This document shows, in pieces, positions 11,624-25,411 of a DNA stretch of 64,000 nucleotides. The stretch comes from Mycoplasma phocimorsus (GTDB lineage: Bacteria > Bacillota_I > Bacilli_A > Mycoplasmatales > Metamycoplasmataceae): the NCBI RefSeq assembly GCF_030077875.1, contig NZ_JASEJT010000010.1:62001-126000 (forward strand), written 5' to 3'. The position numbers were made by a program, and so were the translations under genes. Every line of letters begins with the position of its first letter. Positions within the stretch are counted from its first letter, which is position 1. Below the pieces are notes generated by a model. That model saw nothing but the letters and a program-made list of their open reading frames with translations. It made no database searches and had not been told where the DNA came from.

Positions 11624-11630
11624 TTAAAAT
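11624..11630 (+). promoter_or_regulatory. secDF promoter -10 (candidate, leaderless)
   Basis: TAAAAT, extended by TGT on its 5' side, ends about 7 bp before the secDF ATG at 11638. There is no Shine-Dalgarno box. Confidence 0.35.
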
Positions 11631-11637
11631 TAAATTT

Positions 11638-14274
11638 ATGAATAAAGTAAAATTTTTCTTTAAATCGCTATTTAATATGAAAAATTGAAAAAGATGATTA
11701 ATTATTTCAATAACTTTCATCTTAACAATTCTATCAATTGTATTTGGTAGCGTTTTTTCTGTTTCTAAAAACATTAATAAATCGATTGAATATGGAGGCG
11801 GTATCAGTGTTACTGTTCAAGTTAGAAATGAAGATGGTTCCGAACTTGATCCTAAAAATGAAAGCAATAAAGAGCTTGTTCAAACCATTTCTAGATCATT
11901 ACAAAATCGTTTAACTGGCGGAATTGGACTTAATGGTATTACAACAACTGTTGATGGTAATGATAAAATTACTGTTCAAAAAAGTGGTGTATTAACTTCA
12001 CAACAAATTTCGGAATTTAAAAAAGAAATAAGTAAAAAACCAATTCTTACAGTAACTGATATTAATTTAAGACCAATATTTGTTAATGGAAAATTTAATG
12101 ATGATTTTATTAATAATACTGATTATAATTCTTTATTAAATGAAAAAAATTATTCTAGATTATCAGAATTTGTTCCGCCCCTTGAAGCTAACCAAGCTAG
12201 AGCAAATATAGAAGCAGGTTCTCAAAGAAATATTGTTGATATTCAGTTAATTTCTGATGATAATCATATATATGAAAAAGAATGAACGAAAGCAACAAAA
12301 TTTCTTGCTGAAAATCATTTGCCAATTTTAATGTGATTGAATCTTGATGAGTTAAGAGAAATAGCAATTACAAAATATAAAAGAGAATGAGAAAATGCTC
12401 AAATGAATCCATATAGATTTGTGTATGTTAATGAGCAACCTAATCCCAATACAAATGATCCAAACTCTCAAAATTCATTTTTAAGTGGTGAGTTAAAGAA
12501 AAATGTTTTTGACGCTGAATTATATTTAATTTCTGTTGCTAGCGTTTCACAACCGTTAACAGGAAATAGATTTAATATAAGTGGTAATTTTACTCAAGAT
12601 CAAGCAAAAAAATTAGCCCTTGATATTAATTATGGTGTTGCTCCTTATAAATTAGAAGCAAGATCAGAACATTTAATACCAGCAGGAGCTCAAACAAATT
12701 TTGATTCAGCTATTTATGCAGGGTTAATTGTATTTTTATTAATTTCATTATTTATGATTTTTAATTATGGTTTATTTGGATTATTAAGTGCTCTTTCAAT
12801 CGGATTATATATTTTCTTCACATTATTAATTTTTCAACAATTAGGCGGTGAATATTCACCTGCTACAATTGCTTCATTAATAATTGGTATTGGTCTTAGT
12901 GTAGATGCTAATATTATTACTTATGAACGATTTAAATCTGAAATTAAAAATGGAGAAAGCATTGTAAAATCAAATAAAAATGCTTACAAATTTTCTCTTT
13001 CTTCAATTTTAGATGCAAATATTACAACATTAATTGTTTCATTTATTTTGTTCTTTTTTGGTTCTATTACAATTAAAAGTTTTTCTATATCTTTAATTTT
13101 ATCAATTACATTTACTCTTTTAGTAATGTTATTATTTAATAAATTTTTAGCAACTTTACTAGCCGGAATTACAACATTACAGAATAAAAAATGATTATTT
13201 GGAATTTATTGATTATCAAAACCTAAAGAAAAAATACTTTTAAATAGAACAAAACGATTTATTAATTATTTTAAACTGGGTAAAGTAATGTTCTTTTTAT
13301 CATTTGGATTTATTTTTGTAATGCTATTTGTTTATATGGGTTTTGCAATTTATAGTAAATCATTTGGTGGGCCATTTAGTTTATCGCTTGAATTTACAGG
13401 AGGAACAGAATTATTTATAGAAAAAAGTAAAGAATCATTTGAATTACTTTCATTTGAACAAGCTCAAGTATTACAACAAGATATAATTAATCGTTTTGCA
13501 AATGATTTTGTATTAAATGCTTCTAATTTTCGGATAACAGAAAATGGATCTACTGATAATTATGCACTTATTCTTAGAACCGTAAATATAATTCCCGATA
13601 GTTATATTCAGTATTTAAGAGGTAGTGGTTTTGTACCTAATAATCATACTATTTCGCCATTTGAAGCAAGTGAATTAGTTAAAAATGCTATTTTAGCTAT
13701 TAGTCTTTCATTTATTGGAATTATTATTTATACATTATTTAGGATGAGATGAACATATTCAATTGGAGCTATTATCGCTTTAATTCATGATTCTTTATTC
13801 GTACTTGCATGTATTTTAATGATTCAAGTGCAAGTAAGCCCAATTATTATTGCTGCCATACTTTCAATTGTTGCTTTTTCTATTAATGATACTATTGTAA
13901 TTTTTGATAGAATTAGAGAAGTTATTGAAAATGAATATTCAAATATACAGTATACAAAAGAAGATTTAAGAAAAATCATCAATACTTCAGTAGCTCAAAC
14001 TATTAAAAGGTCTATCCTCACATCATTAACAACAATTTTATCAGTAGTAATTCTTCTTATTTTTAAAAATGCTTCAAATTTCTCATTTAATATTATTATG
14101 TTATTTGGATTAACAGTTGGAACATATTCTTCAATTTTCATTGCGACACAAGTTTGATATTTATTTGAAAAAATAAGAATAAATAAATCACAAAAAAGAA
14201 TGCGTGACAATTATTGAAAAACATCAGATATTGCTGAGCAAGTATTTCCAACAATTAATGATTTCAAACAATAA
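11638..14274 (+). CDS. secDF: Fused protein translocase subunit SecDF
   Basis: This 878-residue protein uses the proton-motive force to pull preproteins through SecYEG. The SecD half starts after one membrane helix with the P1 head (YGGGISVTVQV), and its membrane block contains SLIIGIGLSVDANIITYERF. The SecF half (from about residue 540) has LSLEFTGGTEL and AFSINDTIVIFDRIRE. The frame stays open through all linking TGA (Trp) codons, so SecD and SecF are one polypeptide. A terminator follows closely. It likely matters for the many lipoproteins encoded here. Confidence 0.93.
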
Positions 14275-14276
14275 AT

Positions 14277-14299
14277 AACACCTTTATGGTGTTTTTTTC
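14277..14299 (+). terminator. secDF terminator
   Basis: Stem AACACC / GGTGTT with a TTTAT loop and a T run. Confidence 0.8.
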
Positions 14300-14384
14300 T
14301 TTTATAAAAAATATTAATAATTTGTAATTGATTGTTAAAATAATAAATATATTTTTAAACCGATATATTCTAAGGATGGTAAAA

Positions 14385-14843
14385 ATGATAAATAATAATT
14401 TAAAAATTATTTCCTTAAATTTTAAAGAAAATACATTTTATTTTTCAGTTTTTATGCCTTTTATTAAATTAGAGAATTACGAAAAAGCCCAGCTATTTGA
14501 AATACATTCTCTTGAATATAAAATTTCCCAAAATTTTTTTAATAATTTTCTTTTAAATATTAAAAAGAAAGATTTTTTAAATTATAAATTGCCAAAAGAA
14601 AAAACAAAAAAACAATTAAATGAATTAAAAACAAATATTAGCATATTTTTTGGTAAAGTTTGAGCAAAATTAGAACCTATTAAACCAGTTTTGTTAAGTG
14701 TATTTTACAATACTCTTGCCCCTGGTGTTAACTTTCAAATTTACAGTTTAAATCATAAAAAAATAAGCAACAAACAAGAAAGAACAAATTTAATTAATAA
14801 AAACACTAAACATATAAACAATAAAAATAACACTAAATTGTAA
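14385..14843 (+). CDS. Hypothetical protein, 152 aa
   Basis: I do not recognise this gene. It begins MINNNLKIISLNF with TAAGG upstream; another in-frame ATG at 14376 has no spacing for that box. The first ~100 residues have an alternating hydrophobic pattern, then a Lys-rich stretch, one TGA-encoded Trp (14661-14663), a short hydrophobic segment PVLLSVFYNTLAPG and a very Asn/Lys-rich tail. There are no convincing membrane helices or signal peptide. It lies alone between the secDF terminator and the convergent aminopeptidase. Codon use and AT content match the neighbours. Confidence 0.6.
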
Positions 14844-14971
14844 GCCTGGCACTTTTTTTAAAAATTTAATTTATTTTGGCAGTAAAAAATATAAATATGT
14901 CAAAATTAATAAATATAAAACAAAAGTATTATTAATATTATATTTTCAACTTATGTAGGTAAATTAAATAT

Positions 14972-15016
14972 AAAAAACCAAATACAAAAATTACAAAGTT
15001 TGTATTTGGTTTTTTA
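14972..15016. terminator. Terminator after pip
   Basis: Thirteen-bp perfect stem AACCAAATACAAA / TTTGTATTTGGTT, with A and T runs on the two sides, so it can act on both strands. Confidence 0.8.
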
Positions 15017-15054
15017 ATAATATTATGAAAAGTTGAAAAAGCAAAAAATAACTT

Positions 15055-15990
15055 TTATAACTCATTGCCTTGTTTTATTAGTTCTAAAGCAATATTATTT
15101 TCTCATTGACTATGTGCAGCTTTTTTAACTAATATTAACTTTGAATTTTGAAGTTTTTGATGTAATTCATAAGCACCAATTGGAAGGCAATCAATATCAT
15201 ATTCACCATGAATAATAGTAATTGGTAGATGAGTAATTTTTTGTATATTTTTCAGAATAAAATTTTCTTCCATAAAACAATTATTTTTAAAATAAAAATT
15301 TTCAAAAAAAGCAAGTTGAATAATATTTTTTTTATTATTCTTATCTAATTTAAGTATAGATTTAGTTTTATTAATACTTACTAATGAATTTTCTCAGTTA
15401 TATCATCTTAAAGCAGCTTTTTCAATTTTGCTTTGATTATTAGAATTAAAAATTTGATAATACTGTTGTACGATATCGCCTTCTTGATCGATATTTTCCA
15501 CAAAAGAAGAAAATTCAATAGGTTTTAAAAATCTCGCTCCATAACAAAATCAATTAATGTCAAATATTCTTGCTAAAAATATTCCTCTTAATAACATTTT
15601 GCTAATATTTTCAGGATATTTAATAGCATAATAAAGTGCTAGAGTTGTACCTCAGCTGCCACCAAATATATTAATTTTGTCAAGATTATTTATTTTTCTT
15701 ATTTCCTCAATATCTTGTGCTAAATCTTCAATTGTATTATTATTAGTTTCAAGTCAAGGTGTAGATTTGCCGCATCCTCTTTGATCTATTAAAACAAACA
15801 TATACTTTTCTGGATTAAAAAATCTTGTTGATTTATTATTATTTCCGCCGCCAGGGCCACCATGAATAATAAATAGCGGTTTACCATTTGGATTACCTAG
15901 TATTTGATAATATATATTATGATTATCACGTTTTAAAAAACTTTCTTTTATTAAATTGGCAGTTTTATACAAATATTTTTTATTAATCAT
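15055..15990 (-). CDS. pip: Proline iminopeptidase (prolyl aminopeptidase)
   Basis: This 311-residue alpha/beta hydrolase removes N-terminal proline from peptides in the cytoplasm. Family marks are the oxyanion HGGPGGG, DQRGCGKSTPW, the nucleophile elbow GGSWGTTLALYYA (Ser), and catalytic Asp and His in HGEYDIDCLP and AAHSQW. Length is normal for bacterial Pip. The frame is open through several TGA (Trp) codons to TAA at 15055-15057. It probably feeds amino acids from imported peptides into metabolism. A TATAAT box six bases before the ATG and no Shine-Dalgarno suggest a leaderless mRNA. Confidence 0.9.
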
Positions 15991-15996
15991 AAATAA

Positions 15997-16002
15997 ATTA
16001 TA
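15997..16002 (-). promoter_or_regulatory. pip -10 box (leaderless)
   Basis: TATAAT on the minus strand ends six bases before the pip ATG (15990). No ribosome-binding site is visible between them. Confidence 0.55.
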
Positions 16003-16048
16003 ACAATTAAATAATTAAGCAATTTACAATAAAAAGCACTTTTTTGCA

Positions 16049-16054
16049 TATAAT
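16049..16054 (+). promoter_or_regulatory. dnaI-like -10 box (leaderless)
   Basis: GCATATAATATC places TATAAT six bases before the ATG at 16061. There is no Shine-Dalgarno. Confidence 0.55.
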
Positions 16055-16060
16055 ATCAAT

Positions 16061-16921
16061 ATGAAATTAAAAGAAATTATATTTAAAGATAAACGTGTTA
16101 TTGAAGAATTAAGTAGAATTAAAGCTAGTTATAAAGAAGTAGAAATTTATTGAGAAGAAGTTGTTGCATATTTTAATCAATTACAAGCGAATGACATTTA
16201 CGATTCAGGAATTATCCCCTCTTTAAAAAGAAGAGCAGATAACTCTATTTATTATTTATTTAATTTTTCTTCAAGTGATGATGTTTTAAAACAATATAAA
16301 TCAATTAATTTTATTTACAATTTTTTAAGCCCAATGTTTAATAATCCTGCTTATAATAAAGCTAATATTTTTCAAGTAATGAAAAATGCAACAAGTTGAG
16401 AACTTGAAAATAAGGATAATATAGAAAGATTTTTAAGTTCATTTTTTATTAATAATAATTTTAATAAGGATTTGTTTATATTTGGAGAATTTGGTTCTGG
16501 CAAAACATATTTTTCAAGCGCAATTGTAAATGAGCTGGTAGCAAAAAATAAAAGAGTGGCATTTATCAATACAATTAAAGCGTGTCAATATTTAAGACAA
16601 GATCGTAGTAAAGAAAGTGAATTTATTGAGGATTTAATTGATATTGATTTACTTATTATTGATGATTTAGGTAAAGAACCAACTAATAAATATTATTCAT
16701 GATTTTCTTTAGAAGTTATTTATTCAATTTTAATTGGTCGTCAAATTAGTGGAAAAAAAACACTTATTAATTCAAATCTTACTATAGATAAATATCTTTC
16801 ATTAATTCAACAAACTGAAGTATTATCAAATTCATATGGTATTGTTGATCGCATGAGAGAATATTTTAAAAATAATACTATTAGTATAATAGCCAATGGG
16901 AACATTAGAAAAGAACAATAA
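16061..16921 (+). CDS. dnaI: Primosomal helicase loader, DnaI/DnaC-type AAA+
   Basis: This 286-residue protein should load the replicative helicase DnaB/DnaC at origins or restart sites. It has an N-terminal helical region of about 130 residues, then an AAA+ domain: Walker A FGEFGSGKTYF, Walker B LLIIDDLGKEP, sensor I SNLTIDKY and an arginine finger in VDRMREYF. The family member is clear, although the N-terminal zinc-ribbon cysteines of Bacillus DnaI are absent. TGA-Trp codons occur at 16150 and 16398. The gene is monocistronic and convergent with the P-type ATPase. Confidence 0.85.
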
Positions 16922-16949
16922 AAAAAGCAAATTAATGATTTGCTTTTTT
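16921..16949. terminator. Bidirectional terminator, dnaI-like / P-type ATPase
   Basis: Twelve-bp perfect stem AAAAAAGCAAAT / ATTTGCTTTTTT. The two convergent genes end on its two arms, and the ATPase stop codon lies inside it (16932-16934). Confidence 0.8.
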
Positions 16950-19607
16950 TCTTCTTATTATTCAATTTTTAATTAATGTCGATAACTCAAAAATTATAAA
17001 AACAGCAATTAAAGGCACAAATGATATTTCAACTAATTTAATATTTGTTAAAATTTCATCACTAAGCTTGAATATTCTTGCTAAAGCAGGTATAAAAAGA
17101 ACTAGTAAAAATCAAAACATTGAAAAAATAACTGAAATATAAACAAGTTTGTGTTTAAGTGGATTTGAAGTAATGATATTTTTACTTGACATTAAATTTA
17201 ATGAAGAAAGCACTGCTGATATTCCCAAAATAACAAACGCTGCAGTAGAACCATACTCACTAACTTTTTGCGGCATATTTAAATCAATTGCTAATTTAGC
17301 AGCAAAATAGTATGCTATTAATGAAATTAAACCAATAATAATACCATATATTAAAACTTCAATGCCCATACCTCTTGCAAAAATATTTTCATTTTTATTA
17401 ATAGGTTTTTGATTCATATAATTAATATTATTTTTTTGCAATCCTAGAGCTATGGCGGGAAAACCGTGTGTAAATAAATTGATTCATAATAGCTGTGTTG
17501 CCGAAAGAATATAAAACTCTGTTTTAAGATTCGCTATTTGTTCTTTAAAAATGATGTTAAATATTATTAAACCAAAAAATACAAGAATAATTTCTGCTAA
17601 TGAAGTGATTAAAAGATTTTTAATAACTGTTCTAATTGTTTCATAAACACTTCTACCTTTAGATACCGCTTTTACTATAGTAGCAAAATTATCATCAACT
17701 AAGATCATATCGCTTGCTTCTTTCGATACTTCAGTACCAGTTATACCCATGGCACATCCAATATCAGCTGCTTTAAGTGCTGGAGCATCATTAACTCCAT
17801 CACCTGTCATGGCTACAACATTTTCTTTTTTTTGCAGTATTTTAACAATTCTTATTTTATCTTGTGGAGCCACTCTAGCAAAAACTGAACAATGGTCAAT
17901 TTTACTTGATAATTCTTCATCAGTCATTTTTGCTAATTCAAAACCTTGAATAGCAAAATCACCATTTTTAAATATTCCTAATTGTTTAGCAATAGCTACA
18001 GCTGTAGTTGCACTATCTCCTGTTATCATAATTGTTTTTATTCCTGCTTTTTTACAAAGAGCAATCGCCTCTTTAGATGATTCGCGAGGCGGGTCAATCA
18101 TTCCGATTAATCCAACAAAATTTAAATTTCTTTCAAGCTCCTCTTGCGTTTTGTTTAATTCTTGTTTTTCTAATTTTTTAAAGGAGATTGCCAAAGTTCT
18201 TAAAGCTTGATTTGCTCAAGAAGATACTAATTCAAAATCCTCTTGCATAGCATTATGAGATTTTTTTAAAATTATTTCAGGAGCTCCTTTAGTAATAAGA
18301 TAATAATCATCATTAATTAAATTAATTGTTGACATCATTTTTCTTTCAGAATCAAAAGGAAATGTAGCTATTCTTTTGTATTGTTTTTCTAAATCGCTTT
18401 TTGTTTTATAAATATTATTTTTAATACCATAATCAATAAATGCTAATTCAGTAGGATCTCCAATATATTGAAGTTGATCATTATGTTTCTCTATATGCGC
18501 TTCAGAACATAAGCTACCATAAATAATTAACTGTTCCAAAGTGATATTTTTAACGCTTTTATTTGTAATAGTCATTTTGTTTTGTGTTAATGTGCCAGTT
18601 TTATCTGAACAAATAACACTAGTTGAACCTAAAGTTTCAACAGCCATTAAATTTTTTACTATGGCTTTTTCTTTAGTCATTTGTTTAACACTAAGTGCAA
18701 GTATTATTGTTGAAAAGGTTACTAAACCTTCAGGAATAGCTGCTACCGCTAAAGATATGCTATTCATAATATTTTCGCCCCAAATTTTTGGCATTTTTAA
18801 ATCTGCATTATTAATTACTTGAAAAATAACTTGAACAATAAATGTTAAGGCAAATAATACAAGCCCAGTATATCCAAAAATTTTTCCTAATTTATTAATT
18901 CTTTTTTGTAATGGTGTTTCTTTATTTTTTTCATTAGCAAGCAAAGAAGAAATTTTTCCTATTTCAGTTTCTTTAGCTATTTGAGTAATTTTTATATAAG
19001 CACTACCATTTACTACTTGCGAAGAAGAAAATACTTTAAATTCTTGTTCACTAATAGGTAAAGAAAAATTAATATTTTTGTTAAATTTTTTTTCTACAGG
19101 CATTGATTCTCCTGTTAGTGATGATTCAATAACTTTAAAATTTGAACTTGAAATTATAATACCATCAGCAGGCACAATATCACCTGCTTCAAGAAGAACG
19201 ATATCATCAATAGTGAGAAATTCAGAATAAATTTCAGTTAATTTATTATTTCTTAAAACTTTAACCATTAATGGATTAAGTTTTGAAAGTGATTCTACGG
19301 CTTTAGAAGATTTAATTTCTTGAATAAGCCCAATAATTGCATTAATAATTACAACTATCAAAATAATACAAGGCTCTACAAATGAAATTATTAATTCAGA
19401 TTTAGATATTTCCTTGAAACTAATCATTCGATAAATCGCCATTGAAAATGAAAATATTGTTGCAATTAAAAGAAGAATCACCATTAAGTCTTTAAATTGT
19501 TCAAAAAAGATTAGCAATAAACTCTTTTTTTTCTTTTTTTCTAATGTATTTAAACCATAAATTTTTTGATTTTCTTCTACTTGTTTTGTTGTTAAATTTT
19601 TAATCAT
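16932..19607 (-). CDS. Cation-transporting P-type ATPase (Ca2+-type, P2A)
   Basis: This 891-residue membrane pump has the actuator loop SLTGESMPVEKK, the phosphorylation motif VICSDKTGTLTQNKMT (catalytic Asp near residue 330), the nucleotide-site FPFDSERKMMS and TKGAPE, and the hinge VAMTGDGVNDAPALKAADIG. The M4 ion site reads PEGLVTF, the calcium-pump form rather than the PEMLP of MgtA. About ten hydrophobic helices are visible. All segments share one frame, joined by TGA-Trp codons. Calcium export is inferred from family; Mg2+ or Mn2+ cannot be excluded. Confidence 0.88.
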
Positions 19608-19616
19608 GTCTTTTTT

Positions 19617-19622
19617 ATTATA
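19617..19622 (-). promoter_or_regulatory. P-type ATPase -10 box (leaderless)
   Basis: Minus-strand TATAAT ends nine bases before the ATG (19607), with only AAAAAAGAC between. Confidence 0.5.
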
Positions 19623-19687
19623 TAAAAATGCTTACAAATTGATTTTTATAGTGTTATATATTTTTAATATGTGTTTTTAGTATGTGT

Positions 19688-19693
19688 TAATAT
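19688..19693 (+). promoter_or_regulatory. APC permease -10 (candidate, leaderless)
   Basis: TAATAT in a TGTGTTAATAT context ends nine bases before the ATG at 19703, with no Shine-Dalgarno. Confidence 0.35.
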
Positions 19694-19702
19694 TTATATG
19701 TT

Positions 19703-21067
19703 ATGAAAAAAAGATTAAATGAGAGGCAGTTCACATTACTTGCTATAAATTACATTATTGGGTTTGGATTTGTCTCTACAATTCTAAGTGTTGTTCAAAT
19801 AGGTTATTGAAGTTTTGTTGTTATGTTTTTGGCAGCATTAGTTTCGCTTGGAACTATGCTTTCAGCTTCAAAACTGGTAAAATCATACCCAAATGAAATT
19901 GGCGGTACAGTTGCTTATGCTGAAAAAACCGGTAATAAAGAATTAACATTTTTTGCTGCAATGCACCAATATATTCAAGTACCACTTTTTTCAGCATCAG
20001 GACCATTATTTCTTGTTTCTATTGCTGAAATTTATACAAATAATTCATTAATTTTATGAATGACAAGAGGCGTAAGTCTACTTATATTTTTTGTGCTTGT
20101 TCTTATTTCTATTAGAGGATTTAATTTATCTAAATTTGTTATTTTAGAAATGTCCTTAATTAAATGAGCAGTTTTAATTTTAGGCTTTATATTAGTTGCT
20201 TATTACTCATTTAGTGAATTTAAATTTCATGATAATATTATGAAATATCATAAATCAGTATCAGCTGCTAATATTTTAAATTTAACATTACTTTTTACTT
20301 TAGCTTTTGGTGGAATTGAAACATTGCCAAATATGACTAGAGAAGTAAAATTTAAAAATATTAGAAAAGTTCTTTTAGTTGTTTTTGCTGTAATTTTTAC
20401 AATTTATGTTCTTATTTATTTTTTATTTTTAGGAACAAACTTAAATGAAATTAAAGGGTTTGTAAATATTTATGATCGTTTTATTGGGCCAATTGGTGTC
20501 GTAATTTTTGGTTTATATTTAATTTCTTATAATATATCTTCATATTTAACTTCTACTAATTTATATTCTAATTTAGTAGCATCAATATCACATAGAGGCT
20601 TTTTTCCTGAAACATTAGGAAAGAAAGATAATAATGGTGAATATAAAAATGCAATTATTTTTAATACATTAGTTATTTTAGTTTCAATGACTTTCTTCAC
20701 CTTATTACCAGCATTTATTCCGCAACTTAAAAATTTTTTTAATAATGTTATTGCATTAGGAATTACGGCAACTCTTGTTCAATATTTAACTAATTTTGTT
20801 GTTTGCTTTATTTTAGAAAAACAAAGAAAAATTCCAAAAATTCATATTATTGAAAAAATATTTTATATTGTAATATCAATAGTCATATTAATAATTATTA
20901 TTGCTACATTATTTCCCGTGGTATTTAATGAACCATGAACTGTTGCTAATACTGTTCAAGTAGTTTCTTATTTTTCATTAATATTAATAAGTTATACAAT
21001 ATGAATTTCTATTTCTATAGTTAGGAAAAAGAGAAATCAAAATAAAAATAATAAAAAAGCTAGCTAA
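19703..21067 (+). CDS. APC-family amino acid permease
   Basis: This 454-residue transporter has about 12 hydrophobic helices. The first helix carries the APC substrate motif GFGF within NYIIGFGFVST, and the region NEIGGTVAYAEKTG is typical of amino-acid/polyamine antiporters. FGGIETLPNMTREVK matches the conserved helix 6 to loop motif with a substrate-site Glu. Substrate cannot be told from sequence; glutamate/GABA-type or arginine-type antiporters are possible. It is monocistronic, with a hairpin after the stop. Confidence 0.8.
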
Positions 21068-21088
21068 ACAAACATAGCTAACTTTTTT
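21058..21088 (+). terminator. Permease terminator
   Basis: TAGCTA (21061-21066) pairs with TAGCTA (21075-21080), extended by outer A-T/G-C pairs, then a T run. It overlaps the permease stop and lies just before the convergent smpB stop. Confidence 0.6.
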
Positions 21089-21089
21089 A

Positions 21090-21521
21090 TTACATATAAT
21101 TTTGCATTACTTTTCGAATTTTATTTCTAGTTTCTTCTTCGATTAATTTTGCTCTTTTATCAAATTTTTTAAGACCTCTTGCCAATGCAATTTCAAATTT
21201 AATTTTTCCATGTTTTCAATATACAGTTTTAACAATAATTGTTAATTGTTTTTTTTCTGCATCACCTTTTAATTTTTTGATTTCATTTTTATGTAATAAT
21301 AATTTTCTTCTTCTTGTTGTATCACTTTTTTCAAGCATATATTCTTTAATATAACACTCATCAACATATAGCTCATTTTTATAAATAGTACAATAACTAT
21401 TTTTAAGATCAATATGTCCAGCTCTAATTGATTTTACTTCAGAACCATTTAAAACTATTCCAGCTTCATAAGTATTTAAAATCTCATAATTACGAATTTG
21501 AGATTTATTATTTGCTATCAT
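21090..21521 (-). CDS. smpB: SsrA-binding protein SmpB
   Basis: This 143-residue protein escorts tmRNA to stalled ribosomes. Conserved blocks are YEAGIVLNGSEVKSIRAGHIDLKNSY, YIKEY and the tmRNA-contact tail WKHGKIKFEIALARGLKKFDKR. The start at 21521 (MIANNKSQIRNYE) is preferred because AAGG sits six bases upstream; an upstream ATG at 21533 would add MKVN. The TGA at 21213-21215 encodes the Trp of the YWK motif. Confidence 0.93.
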
Positions 21522-21620
21522 ATTAACCTTCATTTCTTAATTTATTTATTAGTAATATTTATTTATTTAATTATAATATATATTAATTATTTAGATATAT
21601 AAATAGCAACAGGAGGAAAA

Positions 21621-22211
21621 ATGAGTTATATTGAATATAATGAAGTATTAAATAATGAAAAGAACAAGCTTTTTTATTCAAAAAAAACATTAATTTTTAG
21701 AGTTTTATTACTTTTTACATTTATAGGTGCATTAGTATTTTTAGGTAATATATCTTCAAATATGAATGTAAAAAACATGAATAAAAGTATTGAACTTCCT
21801 ATTTGAGTTTATATTACTTTTGCAATATTTATGCTATTATTTATCGCAATTGCAAGTGCATTTTTTGCTTTAAATATTATTGTTACAAAAAATTTAAATA
21901 AACAATTTTTTGCTAATAAACATTTTAAATCATATTCAGCATATGATAATATGGTTAAAATAGCAGGCAAAGAATATGACAATAAAATAATCAGTGTTAT
22001 TACATATTGTTTAATAACAGGCTTTATAATTAATGGAATTACAATGTTTATTTATTCAGCAATTAAAATGAATTTTAAAGACTCAATTACGGTTGGATTA
22101 GGTGTTATTTTCATTGTTATTGCAGCTATTATTGGAATTATTTATTTTATTAATAGAAGTAAATATGTTCAAACAATTTTAAGTAAAAATTGAGAAAAAT
22201 TAAAAGTATAA
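21621..22211 (+). CDS. Four-helix membrane protein, hypothetical
   Basis: This 196-residue protein has four hydrophobic segments in two pairs (roughly residues 25-45, 62-92, 127-150 and 157-178). A charged N-terminus and a cytosolic loop, NKQFFANKHFKSYSAYDNM, lie between the pairs. It resembles uncharacterised mycoplasma membrane proteins of the MSC_0882 type, but I cannot assign a role. AGGAGG precedes the ATG, and a short hairpin follows the stop. It is the first gene before the ABC-F/tyrS unit. Confidence 0.7.
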
Positions 22212-22228
22212 TTATACTTTTTATTTTT
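22203..22228 (+). terminator. Hairpin after membrane protein
   Basis: AAAGTATAATTATACTTT is a perfect palindrome overlapping the stop codon, followed by a T-rich stretch. It lies just before the ABC-F Shine-Dalgarno. Confidence 0.5.
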
Positions 22229-22250
22229 TATTTATTAAAAGGAGAAATTA

Positions 22251-23866
<1,616 letters not shown>

Positions 23867-23867
<1 letters not shown>

Positions 23868-25105
23868 TGGATATTATTAAGGATCTTAAAGCCAGAGGCA
23901 TTTTAAAAGATGTTTCAAACATTGAAAAGTTTAAATCCCTTGAAAAAAATAGTGCTATTTATATAGGTTTTGATCCAACAGCTACTTCATTACATTTAGG
24001 AAATTATATTCAAATCGCAATTTTGAAGCGATTTGAATCTTATGGGTTTAAGCCTTATGCAATTTTAGGCGGCGCCACTGGAATGATTGGTGACCCATCA
24101 TTTAAAAATGCTGAAAGAAAATTATTAGATGAAAAAGCTATTAATTTAAATAAACAAAAAATAAAAAAACAACTGGAATTTTTTGGCCTTGAAGTAATTG
24201 ATAATTATGATTGATATAAAGATATGTCAATTATTGATTTTTTAAGAAACATTGGTAAACTTGTTAATATTTCCTATTTATTAGCTAAAGATTCAATTAA
24301 GTCAAGAATTGAAAAAGGACTCAGTTTTACAGAATTTTCATACTCTCTTTTACAAGGTTATGATTTTTTACATCTTTTTAGAACGAAAAATATTAAAATA
24401 CAATTTGGGGGGAGCGATCAATGAGGTAATCTCACCACTGGACTCGAGATGATCTCTAAAAATGTTAACAAGGACCATGATGCTATAATCATGACAGGTA
24501 ATTTATTAACCGATCAAAACGGTAATAAAATCGGTAAGTCTCAAGGCGGTGGAGGTCTTTGAATAGATAAAGAAATGAACCCCCCATTTAATTTGTATCA
24601 GTATTTTATAAACTTGGATGATGCTATTGTAGAAAAATTTTATAAATGGTTTTCTTTTAAACCACTTGATGAAATTGATCAAATCATTAGTGAATGAAAG
24701 AAAGCTTCATTCAAAAAAACAGCACAAAAAATGTTGGCTTTTGAAGTAATTGAAAATATTTACTCAAAAAATGATGCTCAAAAAGCTGTAGAAATTACAA
24801 CAGCATTATTTGAAAATCAAGAAAAACTTCTTGATTTAAGTGCTAAAGATATAGCACAATTAACAAATAGTTTACCTACTTATTCTTCATGTCAAACTTC
24901 TATTAAAGAAGTTTTACTACAAAATAAAATCGTTTCTTCAAATCGTGAATTAAACGAATTTATAAATTCTAATTCTATTTCTATAAATAGTCAAAAAATC
25001 ACTGATTCCTCAAATATTATTAATTTTTATTATGACAATAAATTTGCTTTAGTAAAAATTGGTAAAAGAAAATACTATATTATAAAAAATGAAATATCTT
25101 ATTAA
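23867..25105 (+). CDS. tyrS: Tyrosyl-tRNA synthetase
   Basis: This 412-residue class I synthetase charges tRNA-Tyr. The Rossmann core starts YIGFDPTATSLHLGN (HIGH-like HLGN), continues with GGATGMIGDPS and QFGGSDQWGN, and has the KMSKS-loop equivalent KIGKSQGG. A C-terminal S4-type RNA-binding domain follows (VLLQNKIVSSNRELNEFI). It is translationally coupled to the ABC-F ATPase through TAATG. No T-box leader is seen, as expected inside an operon. Confidence 0.94.
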
Positions 25106-25399
25106 AAAAGTTCTACAAGTTTGTTAATTATGCTCACTTTCTTTACATCTTGTATAATTTATTAAAACTTTTTTATTTAATTATTTTTATTATTATTTTA
25201 TTATTGCTAAGTAAAGTTTTTATTATATATCTATAAAAATATTAAATTTTGCAAGTTTCAAATCTTTTGAAATTTTGTAATTGTTATATATTTACGCTTA
25301 AATATTTAAAATTTTTAAATAGTTATATTTTTTTTAAATTTTGTAATTATTTTATTTTGTTATAAATTTTTATATAAGCCTTATCTATAGTTATTTTTT
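25106..25399. other. AT-rich spacer, no gene seen
   Basis: Strongly T-rich sequence after tyrS without an open frame that looks coding on either strand. Short imperfect repeats of AAATTTTGTAATT occur at about 25271 and 25336. It may be a decayed gene, but I recognise nothing. Confidence 0.5.
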
Positions 25400-25405
25400 T
25401 ATAAT
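25400..25405 (+). promoter_or_regulatory. -10 box for a candidate small RNA
   Basis: TATAAT placed about 14 bp before the first of two hairpins at 25419-25516, with no open frame downstream before the terminator. Confidence 0.35.
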
Positions 25406-25411
25406 ATTTTA

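Noticed and set aside
17749-17949. 66-residue plus-strand frame opposite the P-type ATPase
   Set aside because: It lies opposite the conserved hinge motif TGDGVNDAP and is explained by that gene.
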